Shown piece after piece: positions 6,286 through 12,039 of a DNA stretch of 12,039 nt (its first letter is position 1; every line of letters starts with the position of its first letter). The notes below the pieces were generated by a model. That model did no database searches. It was given only the letters and a program-made list of their open reading frames with translations, and was not told the DNA's origin. The translations under genes were made by a program, and so were the position numbers. Location: NCBI GenBank assembly GCA_002441055.1, contig DJWR01000029.1, forward strand, positions 1 through 12,039, given 5' to 3'. The stretch is from Caulobacteraceae bacterium UBA6225. Lineage in GTDB: Bacteria; Pseudomonadota; Alphaproteobacteria; Caulobacterales; Caulobacteraceae.

Positions 6286-8025
6286 CTATTCCGCGGCCAT
6301 GGCCAGGGGCTGGGCCTGGGCGCCGCGCAGCAGCCGGCCAGGCAGGGCGCCGGTGGGCTCCCCGTCCCGCTGGGTGATCTGGCCGGCGACGATGGTCGCC
6401 ACATAGCCCCTGGCCCGCTGGATCAGGCGGCGGCCGCCGGCTGGCAGGTCATAGGCGACGCTGGGCGCCTCCAGGGCGAGGTTGTCATAGTCGATGATGT
6501 TGAGATCAGCCCGGTAGCCCGGCGCGATCATGCCCCGGTCATAGAGGCCGACCGCCCGGGCGGTGTCGCGGGTCTGCATCCGCACCATGGCCTCCAGGTC
6601 GAACCTGGGCCCCCGGGTCCGGTCCCTTGTCCAGTGGGTGAGGTTCGAGGTGGGGAAGGAGCCGTCGCAGATCATGCCCACATGGGCGCCGCCGTCCGAC
6701 AGGCCGGGCACCGCATCGGGGTGCCCCAGCATCTCGTAGCTGGGGGCGAGCGAGCCCTCCGCATAGTTGAGGAAGGGCAGATAGAGCATCCCCCGCCCGC
6801 CGTTGGTCAACATGTGGTCCAGCGCCAGGGCCTCGGGGCTGGTTCCGGCCTTCTGGGCCAGGGCAGCCAGCGTCTGGCTGGGCCGGGGCTCATAGTCCGG
6901 GACCTCGCCCATCAGATACATGTTGTCCCAATTGCGGGCGGTGGCGCCCGCAAATCCAGGCGCAGACGCTGTCCCATCCCCCACCAGGGCGGCGCGAACC
7001 TGCGGGTCGACCAGCCGGGCCACCCGCTCGGCCAGGGGCAGATGAGCCAGAGCCTGATAGGCCAGGTGCTGGCTGAACGGGTTGAGGGTCAGTTCCAGGC
7101 CAAACAGGATGCCCACCGGCCGGCCGCAGACCTGCGCCTTCATGGGCAGGCCGGCCCCCGTGGCGTCGGTCAGGGCGTCCAGCAGCAGGCGCCAGGCCTG
7201 GGGCGCCTTGGGAGCTTGAGTGAGCGAGAAGGACAGCGGCCGGCCCGAGGCCTCGACGATCCGCCGCAGCATGGCGAACTCGGCCTCCGGATCGGCGAAG
7301 TCGGAGACCACCTGCAGGACGCCCTTGCCCGCCCGGGCCAGCCCCATGGCGATGCCGGTCAGCTCATCCTCGCCCGCCGTCAGGGTGGGCGTCGGCTGAC
7401 CGTCACTGGTCCGGTGGTTGAGGGTGCGGGAGGTGGAGAAGCCGAGCGCGCCTGCGGCCATGGCCTGTTGCGCCAGCTCGGCCATGGCGGCGATGTCGGC
7501 GGCCGTCGCCGGCTCCCGGACCGCCCCGCGCTCACCCATCACATAGACCCGCAGGGCTGCGTGGGGCAGCTGGGCGCCGATGTCCACGTCGAACCGCCGC
7601 TTTGACAGGGCGTCGAGATAGTCGGGGAAGCTCTCCCAGTTCCAGGCCAGACCCTGGGTAAGCACCGGGAAGGGGATGTCCTCCACCCCCTCCATCAACC
7701 GGATCAGCCGGTCATGATCTTCGGGCCGGCAGGGGGCGAAACCGACCCCGCAATTGCCCATGACCACGGTGGTGACCCCGTGCCAGGACGAGGGCTGCAT
7801 ATGGGCGTCCCAGGTGGCCTGGCCGTCATAGTGGGTGTGGATATCTACAAAGCCCGGCGTCACCAGCCGGCCACGGGCGTCAATCTCCTCGGCGCCCCGG
7901 CCGCGAATCTCGCCCAGGGCGGCGATGCGCCCGTCCTTGATCGCAATGTCGGCCTCAAAGACCGGCGCGCCGGTGCCGTCGGCCAGCGTCCCGCCGCGCA
8001 CGACGAGGTCATATGCCCGTTCCAA
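6286..8025 (-). CDS. N-acyl-D-amino-acid deacylase family amidohydrolase (D-aminoacylase-like)
   Basis: A 579-residue metal-dependent amidohydrolase. The N-terminal small beta domain (DLVVRGGTLADGTG, then DIAIKDGRIAALG) is followed by the metal-binding strand PGFVDIHTHYDGQ with His63 and His65. SDGGAH at 443-448 carries Asp444, the position of the catalytic Asp in D-aminoacylases. The C-terminal RADLNIIDYDNL strand closes the beta domain. The family hydrolyses N-acyl-D-amino acids or related cyclic amides; which one is not predictable here, and many such genes in alphaproteobacteria are simply called amidohydrolase family protein. No signal peptide, so probably cytoplasmic. The start is TTG at 8025: GGAGG lies seven bases before it, and no in-frame ATG gives a complete N-terminus. 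The 224 bp upstream separate it from a divergent small gene. Confidence 0.9.
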   Translation of the reverse strand: MERAYDLVVRGGTLADGTGAPVFEADIAIKDGRIAALGEIRGRGAEEIDARGRLVTPGFVDIHTHYDGQATWDAHMQPSSWHGVTTVVMGNCGVGFAPCRPEDHDRLIRLMEGVEDIPFPVLTQGLAWNWESFPDYLDALSKRRFDVDIGAQLPHAALRVYVMGERGAVREPATAADIAAMAELAQQAMAAGALGFSTSRTLNHRTSDGQPTPTLTAGEDELTGIAMGLARAGKGVLQVVSDFADPEAEFAMLRRIVEASGRPLSFSLTQAPKAPQAWRLLLDALTDATGAGLPMKAQVCGRPVGILFGLELTLNPFSQHLAYQALAHLPLAERVARLVDPQVRAALVGDGTASAPGFAGATARNWDNMYLMGEVPDYEPRPSQTLAALAQKAGTSPEALALDHMLTNGGRGMLYLPFLNYAEGSLAPSYEMLGHPDAVPGLSDGGAHVGMICDGSFPTSNLTHWTRDRTRGPRFDLEAMVRMQTRDTARAVGLYDRGMIAPGYRADLNIIDYDNLALEAPSVAYDLPAGGRRLIQRARGYVATIVAGQITQRDGEPTGALPGRLLRGAQAQPLAMAAE

Positions 8026-8175
8026 ATCGCCGCCTCCCTCGCGTGGACAGGTCTATTCGCCCGTCCTTGCGACGATTAGCCCCCCCCTGCGCCGCAGACG
8101 TCAAGCCTGCTGAACACCGGTGACCCGATTTGCGTAGGTTCGCCGGCTTGGGGCGAGACCGGCAGGCTGATCAGG

Positions 8176-8200
8176 GGAACTGCGTTCGTTCAGAACCGTT
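8176..8200 (+). promoter_or_regulatory. Candidate EcfG/SigT (ECF15) general-stress promoter
   Basis: GGAAC at 8176-8180 and CGTT at 8197-8200 are separated by exactly 16 bases. This matches the known alphaproteobacterial general stress response promoter GGAAC-N16/17-CGTT, read by the sigma factor EcfG (SigT in Caulobacter) under PhyR-NepR control. It points at the small gene starting at 8250 and would give a leader of roughly 40 nt. A match of this kind is expected about 0.2 times by chance in a window of this size (both strands, both spacings), so position and direction matter to the call. Confidence 0.65.
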
Positions 8201-8249
8201 CTTAAGGGCAGGCAATCGGGTTCAAACCCCGCAACTGGAGCTCAGATTC

Positions 8250-8381
8250 GTGGCTGTGAGAGCCGTTTTCATCCTTCTGGCCCTGGCCGCTATCGCGGTG
8301 GGCTTTCTTCTGCCGACGCCGGGCGCCGAAACCGCGGCCGCCGACAAGTCGCCGCAGATCGCCACCCTGGACCTCGGTTAG
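8250..8381 (+). CDS. Small 43-residue membrane or secreted protein, probably stress-induced
   Basis: I do not recognise this protein. It starts with VAVRAVFILLALAAIAVGFL, a positively charged tip followed by a hydrophobic helix (about residues 5-21). A short polar tail with Pro, Ala, Glu, Asp and Lys follows, ending ..ATLDLG. The helix could be a membrane anchor or a signal peptide with possible cleavage near ETAA. The GTG at 8250 is preferred because GGAG lies nine bases upstream; a second GTG at 8256 is too far from it. The frame is open back to 8130, but those residues look non-coding and the stress promoter lies inside them. The leader holds a CGGG/CCCG hairpin (8217-8231) just before the ribosome binding site. 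It converges with the lipoprotein gene, with 9 bp between stop codons. A real gene is likely because promoter, ribosome binding site and hydrophobic segment line up; function is unknown. Confidence 0.6.
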   Translation: MAVRAVFILLALAAIAVGFLLPTPGAETAAADKSPQIATLDLG

Positions 8382-8390
8382 AACTGACGG

Positions 8391-8915
8391 TCAGGGCGCC
8401 GCCTGACCTTCCCGCGGCATGGCGTCGGCCTTGCTGGCGCACCCCGACAGGCTTTCATCACCGCTCTGCACCCTGGCCTGATAGGCGTAGGTCAGATCGG
8501 ACATGCCATCGGAACAGGCCTCCTCCCATATCGTCACCATCAGGTCCCCGCCATCAGCTGTGCGGGTCCGCCAGACCGCCTGACCCTCCTCCAGGCTGCG
8601 GCCGGAATTGGGCCCCTTGCTGGGGGGCGCGTCCGGGCGTTCCAGGGTGATCTCCGTCGCGGTGATCCGCACACCCCAGAAGGGTTCCGTCCCCACAGCC
8701 CGCATCTCCCCATCATAGGGGCCCTGCGCCACAGGCGCCGGCGCGGTCGCCTCGGGGGCGGGTGACGTCGGCAGGGGTGCGGGCGCATCGGCGGGGGGCT
8801 GCGCCTCGCCGCCATCCGGCGCCTGGGGCTGGCAGGCGGCGAGGCCCAGGGCCAGGATGAGCAGGCCGGCGCTGATGCGGGCGGTGGCGGAGCGAGGGGA
8901 GCGAGGGGCGCGCAT
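8391..8915 (-). CDS. COG3650-like lipoprotein
   Basis: A 174-residue predicted lipoprotein. A basic N-terminus and hydrophobic segment (about 12-27) lead to a lipobox LGLAAC with the lipidated Cys at residue 28. A Pro/Ala-rich linker follows (about 29-65), then a globular domain containing the motif MRAVGTEPFWGVRI (71-84) and ending in YAYQARVQSGDESLSGCA. The GTEPFW motif and the closing L-x-GCA are, from memory, features of COG3650, an uncharacterised envelope family. Cys134 and Cys159 may form a disulfide. No enzymatic role can be assigned. The frame is open to 8966, but the ATG at 8915 puts the signal peptide at the N-terminus and has AAAGGA nearby upstream. It is divergent from the methyltransferase gene with 49 bp between start codons, so the two promoters overlap. 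Confidence 0.8.
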   Translation of the reverse strand: MRAPRSPRSATARISAGLLILALGLAACQPQAPDGGEAQPPADAPAPLPTSPAPEATAPAPVAQGPYDGEMRAVGTEPFWGVRITATEITLERPDAPPSKGPNSGRSLEEGQAVWRTRTADGGDLMVTIWEEACSDGMSDLTYAYQARVQSGDESLSGCASKADAMPREGQAAP

Positions 8916-8964
8916 GGCTTTGGGGTCCTTTCCCGTGGGCCGGGACAGGTTAGACTCCCCGACC

Positions 8965-10107
8965 ATGAGTCGGAACCATCGCCCCAGCTTCTATGAATTC
9001 TTCGCCGGCGGCGGCATGGCCAGGCTTGGCCTGGGCGATGGCTGGGACTGCGCCTTCGCCAACGACTTTGATCCGGTCAAGGCCCGCGCCTACCGGGCGA
9101 ATTTTCCCGACGCGGCCGACCATTTCCATGAGGGTGACGTCTGGAAGCTTGGGACCGCCCACCTCCCCGGGCAGGCTGACCTCGCCTGGGCCTCTTCGCC
9201 CTGTCAGGACTTCAGTCTGGCCGGCGCCCGGGCTGGCCTAGCCGGCGGGCGCTCCTCGGCCTTCTTCGGCTTCTGGCGGCTGGTCCAGGGGCTGAACGCC
9301 GAGGGTCGGGCGCCGAAGGCCATCGTCATTGAGAATGTGGTTGGCCTGCTGACCTCGCATGGCGGGGCGGACTTCCAGGCCCTGTGCCAGGCCCTGGCTG
9401 ACGAGGGCTACCATTTCGGCGCCCTGGAGATCGACGCCGCCCGCTTCGTGCCCCAATCGCGGCCGCGGGTTTTCGTCGTGGCGACAAAGGCTGCGCCGCC
9501 CATCGGACTCACGGGCCAGAGCCCCTTCCACAGCCGCGCCCTGATCGAGGCGCAGGGCCGTTTGCCCGCCCACCTAGCCGTCCGATGGGTGTGGTGGAGC
9601 CTGCCGGCCCCGCCCGCCCGCAATACCGATCTCGCCAGCCTGCTGGAGGATGACGGCGTGGTCGCCTGGCGCTCCCCGGCCCAGACCCAGGCCCTGCTCG
9701 ACCAGATGTCCCCCCTGCATCGCCGTCGCTTTGATGTCGAGCGGGCCGCCAAGGGCCAGGCGATCGGCGCGGCCTATCGGCGGATCCGGACGGAGAACGG
9801 GGTGCGGGTGCAGCGGGCCGAGGTGCGCCTGGACGGTCTGGCTGGATGCCTGCGCACGCCGGCCGGGGGGTCATCGCGCCAGATGCTGCTGGTCGGCGAC
9901 GGTGCGGGTCTGCGTTCCCGGCTGATCTCACCGCGGGAGTCGGCCCGGCTGATGGGCTTGCCAGAGACCTATGTTCTGCCCCCTTCGGCCAATGGAGCCC
10001 TGCATGTGACGGGCGACGGGGTGGCGGTTCCGGTGGTGGCCTGGCTGTCGGAAAACCTGCTCCGACCGCTTCTGGCGGGAGATTTCGGGGTCATCGCCGC
10101 CGAATGA
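8965..10107 (+). CDS. DNA (cytosine-5-)-methyltransferase
   Basis: A 380-residue C5-cytosine methyltransferase that uses S-adenosylmethionine. Motif I is YEFFAGGGMARLGLG (10-24), motif IV is SSPCQDFS with catalytic Cys80, motif VI is ENV (123-125), and motif VIII is QSRPR (164-168). A target recognition region of about 150 residues comes next, then motif IX RESARLMGLP (324-333) and motif X with GVAVPVVAWLSENL (352-365). All catalytic motifs are present, so it should be active. No restriction endonuclease is encoded nearby, so it looks like a solitary methyltransferase. The target sequence cannot be read from the protein. A vsr gene about 1.1 kb downstream supports 5mC production, as Vsr repairs T:G mismatches left by 5mC deamination. 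The ATG at 8965 is chosen because motif I begins right after it; upstream codons overlap the divergent lipoprotein gene. No convincing ribosome binding site. GANTC sites lie at 8953-8957 and, overlapping the start codon, 8967-8971. Confidence 0.93.
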   Translation: MSRNHRPSFYEFFAGGGMARLGLGDGWDCAFANDFDPVKARAYRANFPDAADHFHEGDVWKLGTAHLPGQADLAWASSPCQDFSLAGARAGLAGGRSSAFFGFWRLVQGLNAEGRAPKAIVIENVVGLLTSHGGADFQALCQALADEGYHFGALEIDAARFVPQSRPRVFVVATKAAPPIGLTGQSPFHSRALIEAQGRLPAHLAVRWVWWSLPAPPARNTDLASLLEDDGVVAWRSPAQTQALLDQMSPLHRRRFDVERAAKGQAIGAAYRRIRTENGVRVQRAEVRLDGLAGCLRTPAGGSSRQMLLVGDGAGLRSRLISPRESARLMGLPETYVLPPSANGALHVTGDGVAVPVVAWLSENLLRPLLAGDFGVIAAE

Positions 10108-10138
10108 CCGGCTTACAAATGCGACCCGAACCCCTAAG

Positions 10139-10170
10139 TTCGCGTTCAAAGGGCACCAAACGCAAATTTT
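10139..10170 (+). other. Stem-loop with short T-run between methyltransferase and cysK
   Basis: TTCGCGTT (10139-10146) and AACGCAAA (10159-10166) pair over 7 of 8 positions around a 12-nt loop, followed by TTTT (10167-10170). It could be a weak terminator of the methyltransferase transcript or a leader structure of cysK, whose ATG is 12 bases further on. The mismatch and large loop make either role uncertain. Confidence 0.3.
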
Positions 10171-10182
10171 GAAGGCAGGTCC

Positions 10183-11172
10183 ATGGACGCCAATTCCGAC
10201 AAGACCTACGACGCCGAGCGCCACCGCCGAGCGGGCCGGGGCCGGGTTTATGACTCCATCATCGATACCATCGGCGACACCCCTCTGGTGCGCCTGCCGC
10301 GGTTGAGCGCGGCGCTGAAGCCCAAGGCCGAGGTTCTGGCCAAGCTGGAATTCTTCAATCCGATCGCCTCGGTGAAGGATCGGATCGGCGTGGCCATGAT
10401 CGAATCCCTGGAGGCCCAGGGAATCCTCAAGGCCGGCTCCACCATCGTCGAACCCACCAGCGGCAATACCGGCATCGCTCTGGCCTTCGTGGCCGCCGCC
10501 AAGGGCTATCCCCTGACCCTGGTCATGCCCGAAAGCATGTCCATTGAACGGCGCAAGATGCTGACCCTGATGGGCGCCAAGCTGGAGCTGACCCCGGCCG
10601 AGCGCGGCATGGCCGGGGCGGTGGCCAGGGCCCGGGAAATCGTTGAGGCGACCCCCGGCGCGGTCATGCCCCAGCAGTTCGACAACTCGGCCAACCCTCT
10701 GATCCACCGGGTGTCCACCGCCGAGGAGATCTGGAACGACACCGACGGCAAGGTGGATGCGGTGATCTCCGGGGTCGGCACCGGCGGCACCATCACCGGC
10801 GTCGGCCAGGTGCTGAAGCCCCGCAAGGCCTCGCTGAAGATGATCGCGGTGGAGCCTGAGGGTTCACCGGTGCTGTCGGGCGGCCAGCCGGGGCCGCACA
10901 AGATTCAGGGGATCGGGGCGGGTTTTGTGCCCTCCATCCTCGACCGCAGCATCATTGATGAGGTGGTTCAGGTCTCCAATGACGACAGCCTCGCCATGTC
11001 CCGGCGGGTGGCGCGCGAGGAGGGCATTCCCATGGGGATCTCGTCCGGCGCGGCCCTGACGGCGGCCTTCCATGTGGCGTCCCGGGACGACATGTCTGGC
11101 AAGACCATCGTTGTGATCATCCCAAGCTTCGCCGAACGCTACCTGTCCACCGCCCTGTTCGAGGGGCTCTGA
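10183..11172 (+). CDS. cysK: Cysteine synthase (O-acetylserine sulfhydrylase), PLP-dependent
   Basis: A 329-residue fold-type II PLP enzyme that makes cysteine from O-acetylserine and sulfide, the last step of sulfur assimilation in the cytoplasm. The PLP-binding lysine is Lys65 in NPIASVKDR. The substrate-carboxylate loop is PTSGNTG (91-97), the PLP phosphate loop is SGVGTGGT (195-202), and the C-terminal segment has the family's SSGAA and PSFAERYLST motifs. Compared with E. coli CysK it has an N-terminal extension of about 17 residues, polar and Arg-rich, before YDSIIDTIGDTPLVRL. CysK rather than CysM is favoured by overall sequence, but the split is not certain. The gene follows the methyltransferase by 75 bp and precedes vsr by 37 bp, all in one direction, so co-transcription with vsr is plausible. 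CysK often binds CysE through its active site; cysE is not in the window. Confidence 0.95.
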   Translation: MDANSDKTYDAERHRRAGRGRVYDSIIDTIGDTPLVRLPRLSAALKPKAEVLAKLEFFNPIASVKDRIGVAMIESLEAQGILKAGSTIVEPTSGNTGIALAFVAAAKGYPLTLVMPESMSIERRKMLTLMGAKLELTPAERGMAGAVARAREIVEATPGAVMPQQFDNSANPLIHRVSTAEEIWNDTDGKVDAVISGVGTGGTITGVGQVLKPRKASLKMIAVEPEGSPVLSGGQPGPHKIQGIGAGFVPSILDRSIIDEVVQVSNDDSLAMSRRVAREEGIPMGISSGAALTAAFHVASRDDMSGKTIVVIIPSFAERYLSTALFEGL

Positions 11173-11209
11173 AGCCAAGAGGCGGCCGGGCCCAGGTCCT
11201 GGGGACGTC

Positions 11210-11707
11210 ATGACCGACGTCTATGACGCGGACAAGCGCTCGGCCGTCATGCGGCAGGTCAAGGGCTCGGGCACCACGCCGGAGCGCACCTTGCGGCGGC
11301 TTCTGACAGGGCTGGGCGCCCGCTACCGCCTCAATCGCAAGGACTTGCCGGGCTCGCCGGACATCGTCCTGCCCGGACGGCGCCTGGCCATCTTCGCCCA
11401 TGGCTGCTTCTGGCACGGCCACGACTGCGCCCGGGGCGCCCGCGTGCCCAAGACCAACCGCGACTACTGGCTGGGCAAGGTCGCCCGCAACCGCGCCCGC
11501 GATGCGACAGTGGGCGCGGCCTTGGCCGAGGCCGGCTGGCGGGTCGAGGTGGTCTGGGAGTGTGAGATGAAGGACGAGGCGGCGCTGACTGGGCGGCTCG
11601 CGGCGCTGATGGATAGCGCGCCGCTCAGCTCCAGCCGTGGGAGGCGCGTCAGCGCTGTAAAGCGGGGACACAAAGGGCACGAAGGGGGCGCAAAGGACAC
11701 AAAGTGA
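11210..11707 (+). CDS. vsr: Very short patch repair (Vsr) DNA mismatch endonuclease
   Basis: A 165-residue homologue of E. coli Vsr (156 residues), which nicks DNA 5' of the T in T:G mismatches arising from deamination of 5-methylcytosine. Key positions align almost exactly with E. coli numbering: Glu25, catalytic Asp51 in LPGSPDIV, His64 and His69 in AHGCFWHGHDC, intercalating Phe67 and Trp68, and zinc ligands Cys66, His71, Cys73 and Cys118 (in VWECE). It should be active. The partner is most likely the 5mC methyltransferase upstream, with cysK in between; Vsr and its methyltransferase are usually direct neighbours. The last 15 or so codons (from about 11660) lie inside an inverted-repeat element and give a Lys/Gly/His-rich tail that is not part of the family fold. 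The ATG at 11210 has GGGGA just upstream and matches the family N-terminus. Confidence 0.95.
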   Translation: MTDVYDADKRSAVMRQVKGSGTTPERTLRRLLTGLGARYRLNRKDLPGSPDIVLPGRRLAIFAHGCFWHGHDCARGARVPKTNRDYWLGKVARNRARDATVGAALAEAGWRVEVVWECEMKDEAALTGRLAALMDSAPLSSSRGRRVSAVKRGHKGHEGGAKDTK

Positions 11708-11759
11708 GGGCTGCCTCACCCTTCGTGCCCTTCGTGCAACCTTGGTGTCCTTCGTGTCA
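11660..11759. repeat. Inverted-repeat element overlapping the 3' end of vsr
   Basis: GGGCACGAAGGG (11675-11686) and CCCTTCGTGCCC (11719-11730) are perfect over 12 bp. An inner stem GTGAGG/CCTCAC (11704-11709 / 11714-11719) closes a 4-nt loop. GGACACAAAG occurs twice in the left arm (11666-11675 and 11695-11704), and near-complements CCTTGGTGTCC and CCTTCGTGTC lie in the right arm (11740-11758). Low-complexity wording built from CACGAAGG and CACAAAGG units is common in intergenic repeats of GC-rich bacteria. The vsr stop codon TGA (11705-11707) is inside the element. The rest of the 99-bp gap to the OsmC gene shows nothing else. Confidence 0.7.
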
Positions 11760-11806
11760 GATCTTGACGGCGCCGGCGGTCCCGAAAGCGTCGCGGGCGC
11801 AAAAGA

Positions 11807-12039
11807 CTAGGCCACCACCACCTCGGTCTTCACCGAATTGGCGATGAAACACTCCTCGTGGGCCTCGTGGTGCAGGCGGGCCAGGGTTTCTGCGTCCGGG
11901 GCGGGACCGGACCATTCGATGGTGGGATGCAGGGTGACCCTAGTCACCGCCTGGCGACCTGGGGCGATTTCGCTCATCACCCCTTCAGCGGCGTCGGCAT
12001 AGGACGCCACCGAAAGGCCCGCCAGCCGCGCCCGGTGCA
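11807..12039 (-). CDS. OsmC family protein, C-terminal part
   Basis: The last 77 residues of a protein whose N-terminus lies beyond the right edge; the frame is open to position 12039. The segment LARLHHEAHEECFIANSVKT matches the C-terminal OsmC/Ohr domain, where the Cys in ECFIANSV is the second thiol of the peroxidase pair. OsmC and Ohr proteins reduce organic hydroperoxides in the cytoplasm. The preceding VTLHPTIEWSG strand also fits. Whether it is OsmC, Ohr or the less characterised YhfA-type cannot be told from this part. It converges with vsr across the repeat element. Confidence 0.85.
   Translation of the reverse strand, partial: HRARLAGLSVASYADAAEGVMSEIAPGRQAVTRVTLHPTIEWSGPAPDAETLARLHHEAHEECFIANSVKTEVVVA

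Noticed and set aside
6157..7605. Open frame of 482 codons on the plus strand over the deacylase gene
   Set aside because: The opposite strand encodes a clear amidohydrolase with intact motifs. The plus-strand product has no domain and is Gly/Gln/His-rich, as expected for a shadow frame.
8184..8201. Possible alphaproteobacterial LexA box (GTTC-N7-GTTC)
   Set aside because: Three GTTC words are present, but their spacings are 0, 6 and 10, not 7. The CGTT here is better explained as the -10 part of the stress promoter.
8216..8232. CGGG-TTCAAAC-CCCG hairpin resembling a tRNA T-arm
   Set aside because: The loop matches the T-loop pattern, but the fifth stem pair fails, there is no acceptor stem partner or CCA, and no anticodon arm or D-arm can be built upstream. 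Treated as a leader hairpin.
8130..8249. Upstream extension of the small stress gene
   Set aside because: The frame is open, but it would overlap the GGAAC-N16-CGTT promoter and place the hydrophobic segment internally; composition looks non-coding.
8965..11707. Restriction-modification or other defence island around the methyltransferase
   Set aside because: The neighbours are cysK, vsr, a lipoprotein and an OsmC protein. No restriction endonuclease, helicase-nuclease, toxin or integrase is visible. RecQ further left is a full-length housekeeping type.

Overview
The window is about 12 kb of GC-rich chromosomal DNA, densely packed with genes of ordinary bacterial type. It looks like an alphaproteobacterium of the Caulobacterales (Caulobacter or Phenylobacterium-like). 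This is inferred from the protein families, a textbook general-stress sigma (EcfG/SigT, ECF15) promoter, sparse GANTC (CcrM) sites that often sit next to gene starts, and imperfect palindromic intergenic repeats of a kind I associate with these genomes. I saw no insertion sequence, prophage, CRISPR array, rRNA or tRNA.

Layout. 1-1336 (minus strand): a DUF2946-type small exported protein followed by a TonB-dependent receptor of the copper-receptor (OprC/NosA) type that runs off the left edge. Together they suggest an outer-membrane copper uptake unit. 1529-2815 (plus): a CYP153-type cytochrome P450 with no redox partner nearby. 2816-3098: an intergenic stretch made largely of two inverted-repeat elements. 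3099-3665 and 3742-4377 (plus): a small P-loop kinase-like protein and a glutathione S-transferase. 4384-8025 (minus): an N-acyl-D-amino-acid deacylase-type amidohydrolase (TTG start), then full-length RecQ. The GST and RecQ genes converge with 6 bp between them, and a hairpin covers both stop codons.

8026-8381 (plus): a 43-residue membrane or secreted protein behind a GGAAC-N16-CGTT promoter, probably induced by general stress. 8391-8915 (minus): a COG3650-like lipoprotein. 8965-11707 (plus): a C5-cytosine DNA methyltransferase, a cysteine synthase (cysK) and a Vsr mismatch endonuclease in one direction with short gaps. No restriction enzyme is visible, so this looks like a solitary 5mC methyltransferase with its T:G repair nuclease and a sulfur-metabolism gene in between. 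A 100-bp inverted-repeat element runs into the 3' end of vsr and encodes its last residues. 11807-12039 (minus): the C-terminal part of an OsmC-family protein, cut by the right edge.

Most of the content is standard. The points most worth checking are the stress promoter and its unrecognised small protein, the methyltransferase-cysK-vsr arrangement, the repeat that supplies the Vsr tail, and the probable copper uptake pair. I did not find a clearly new multi-gene system.
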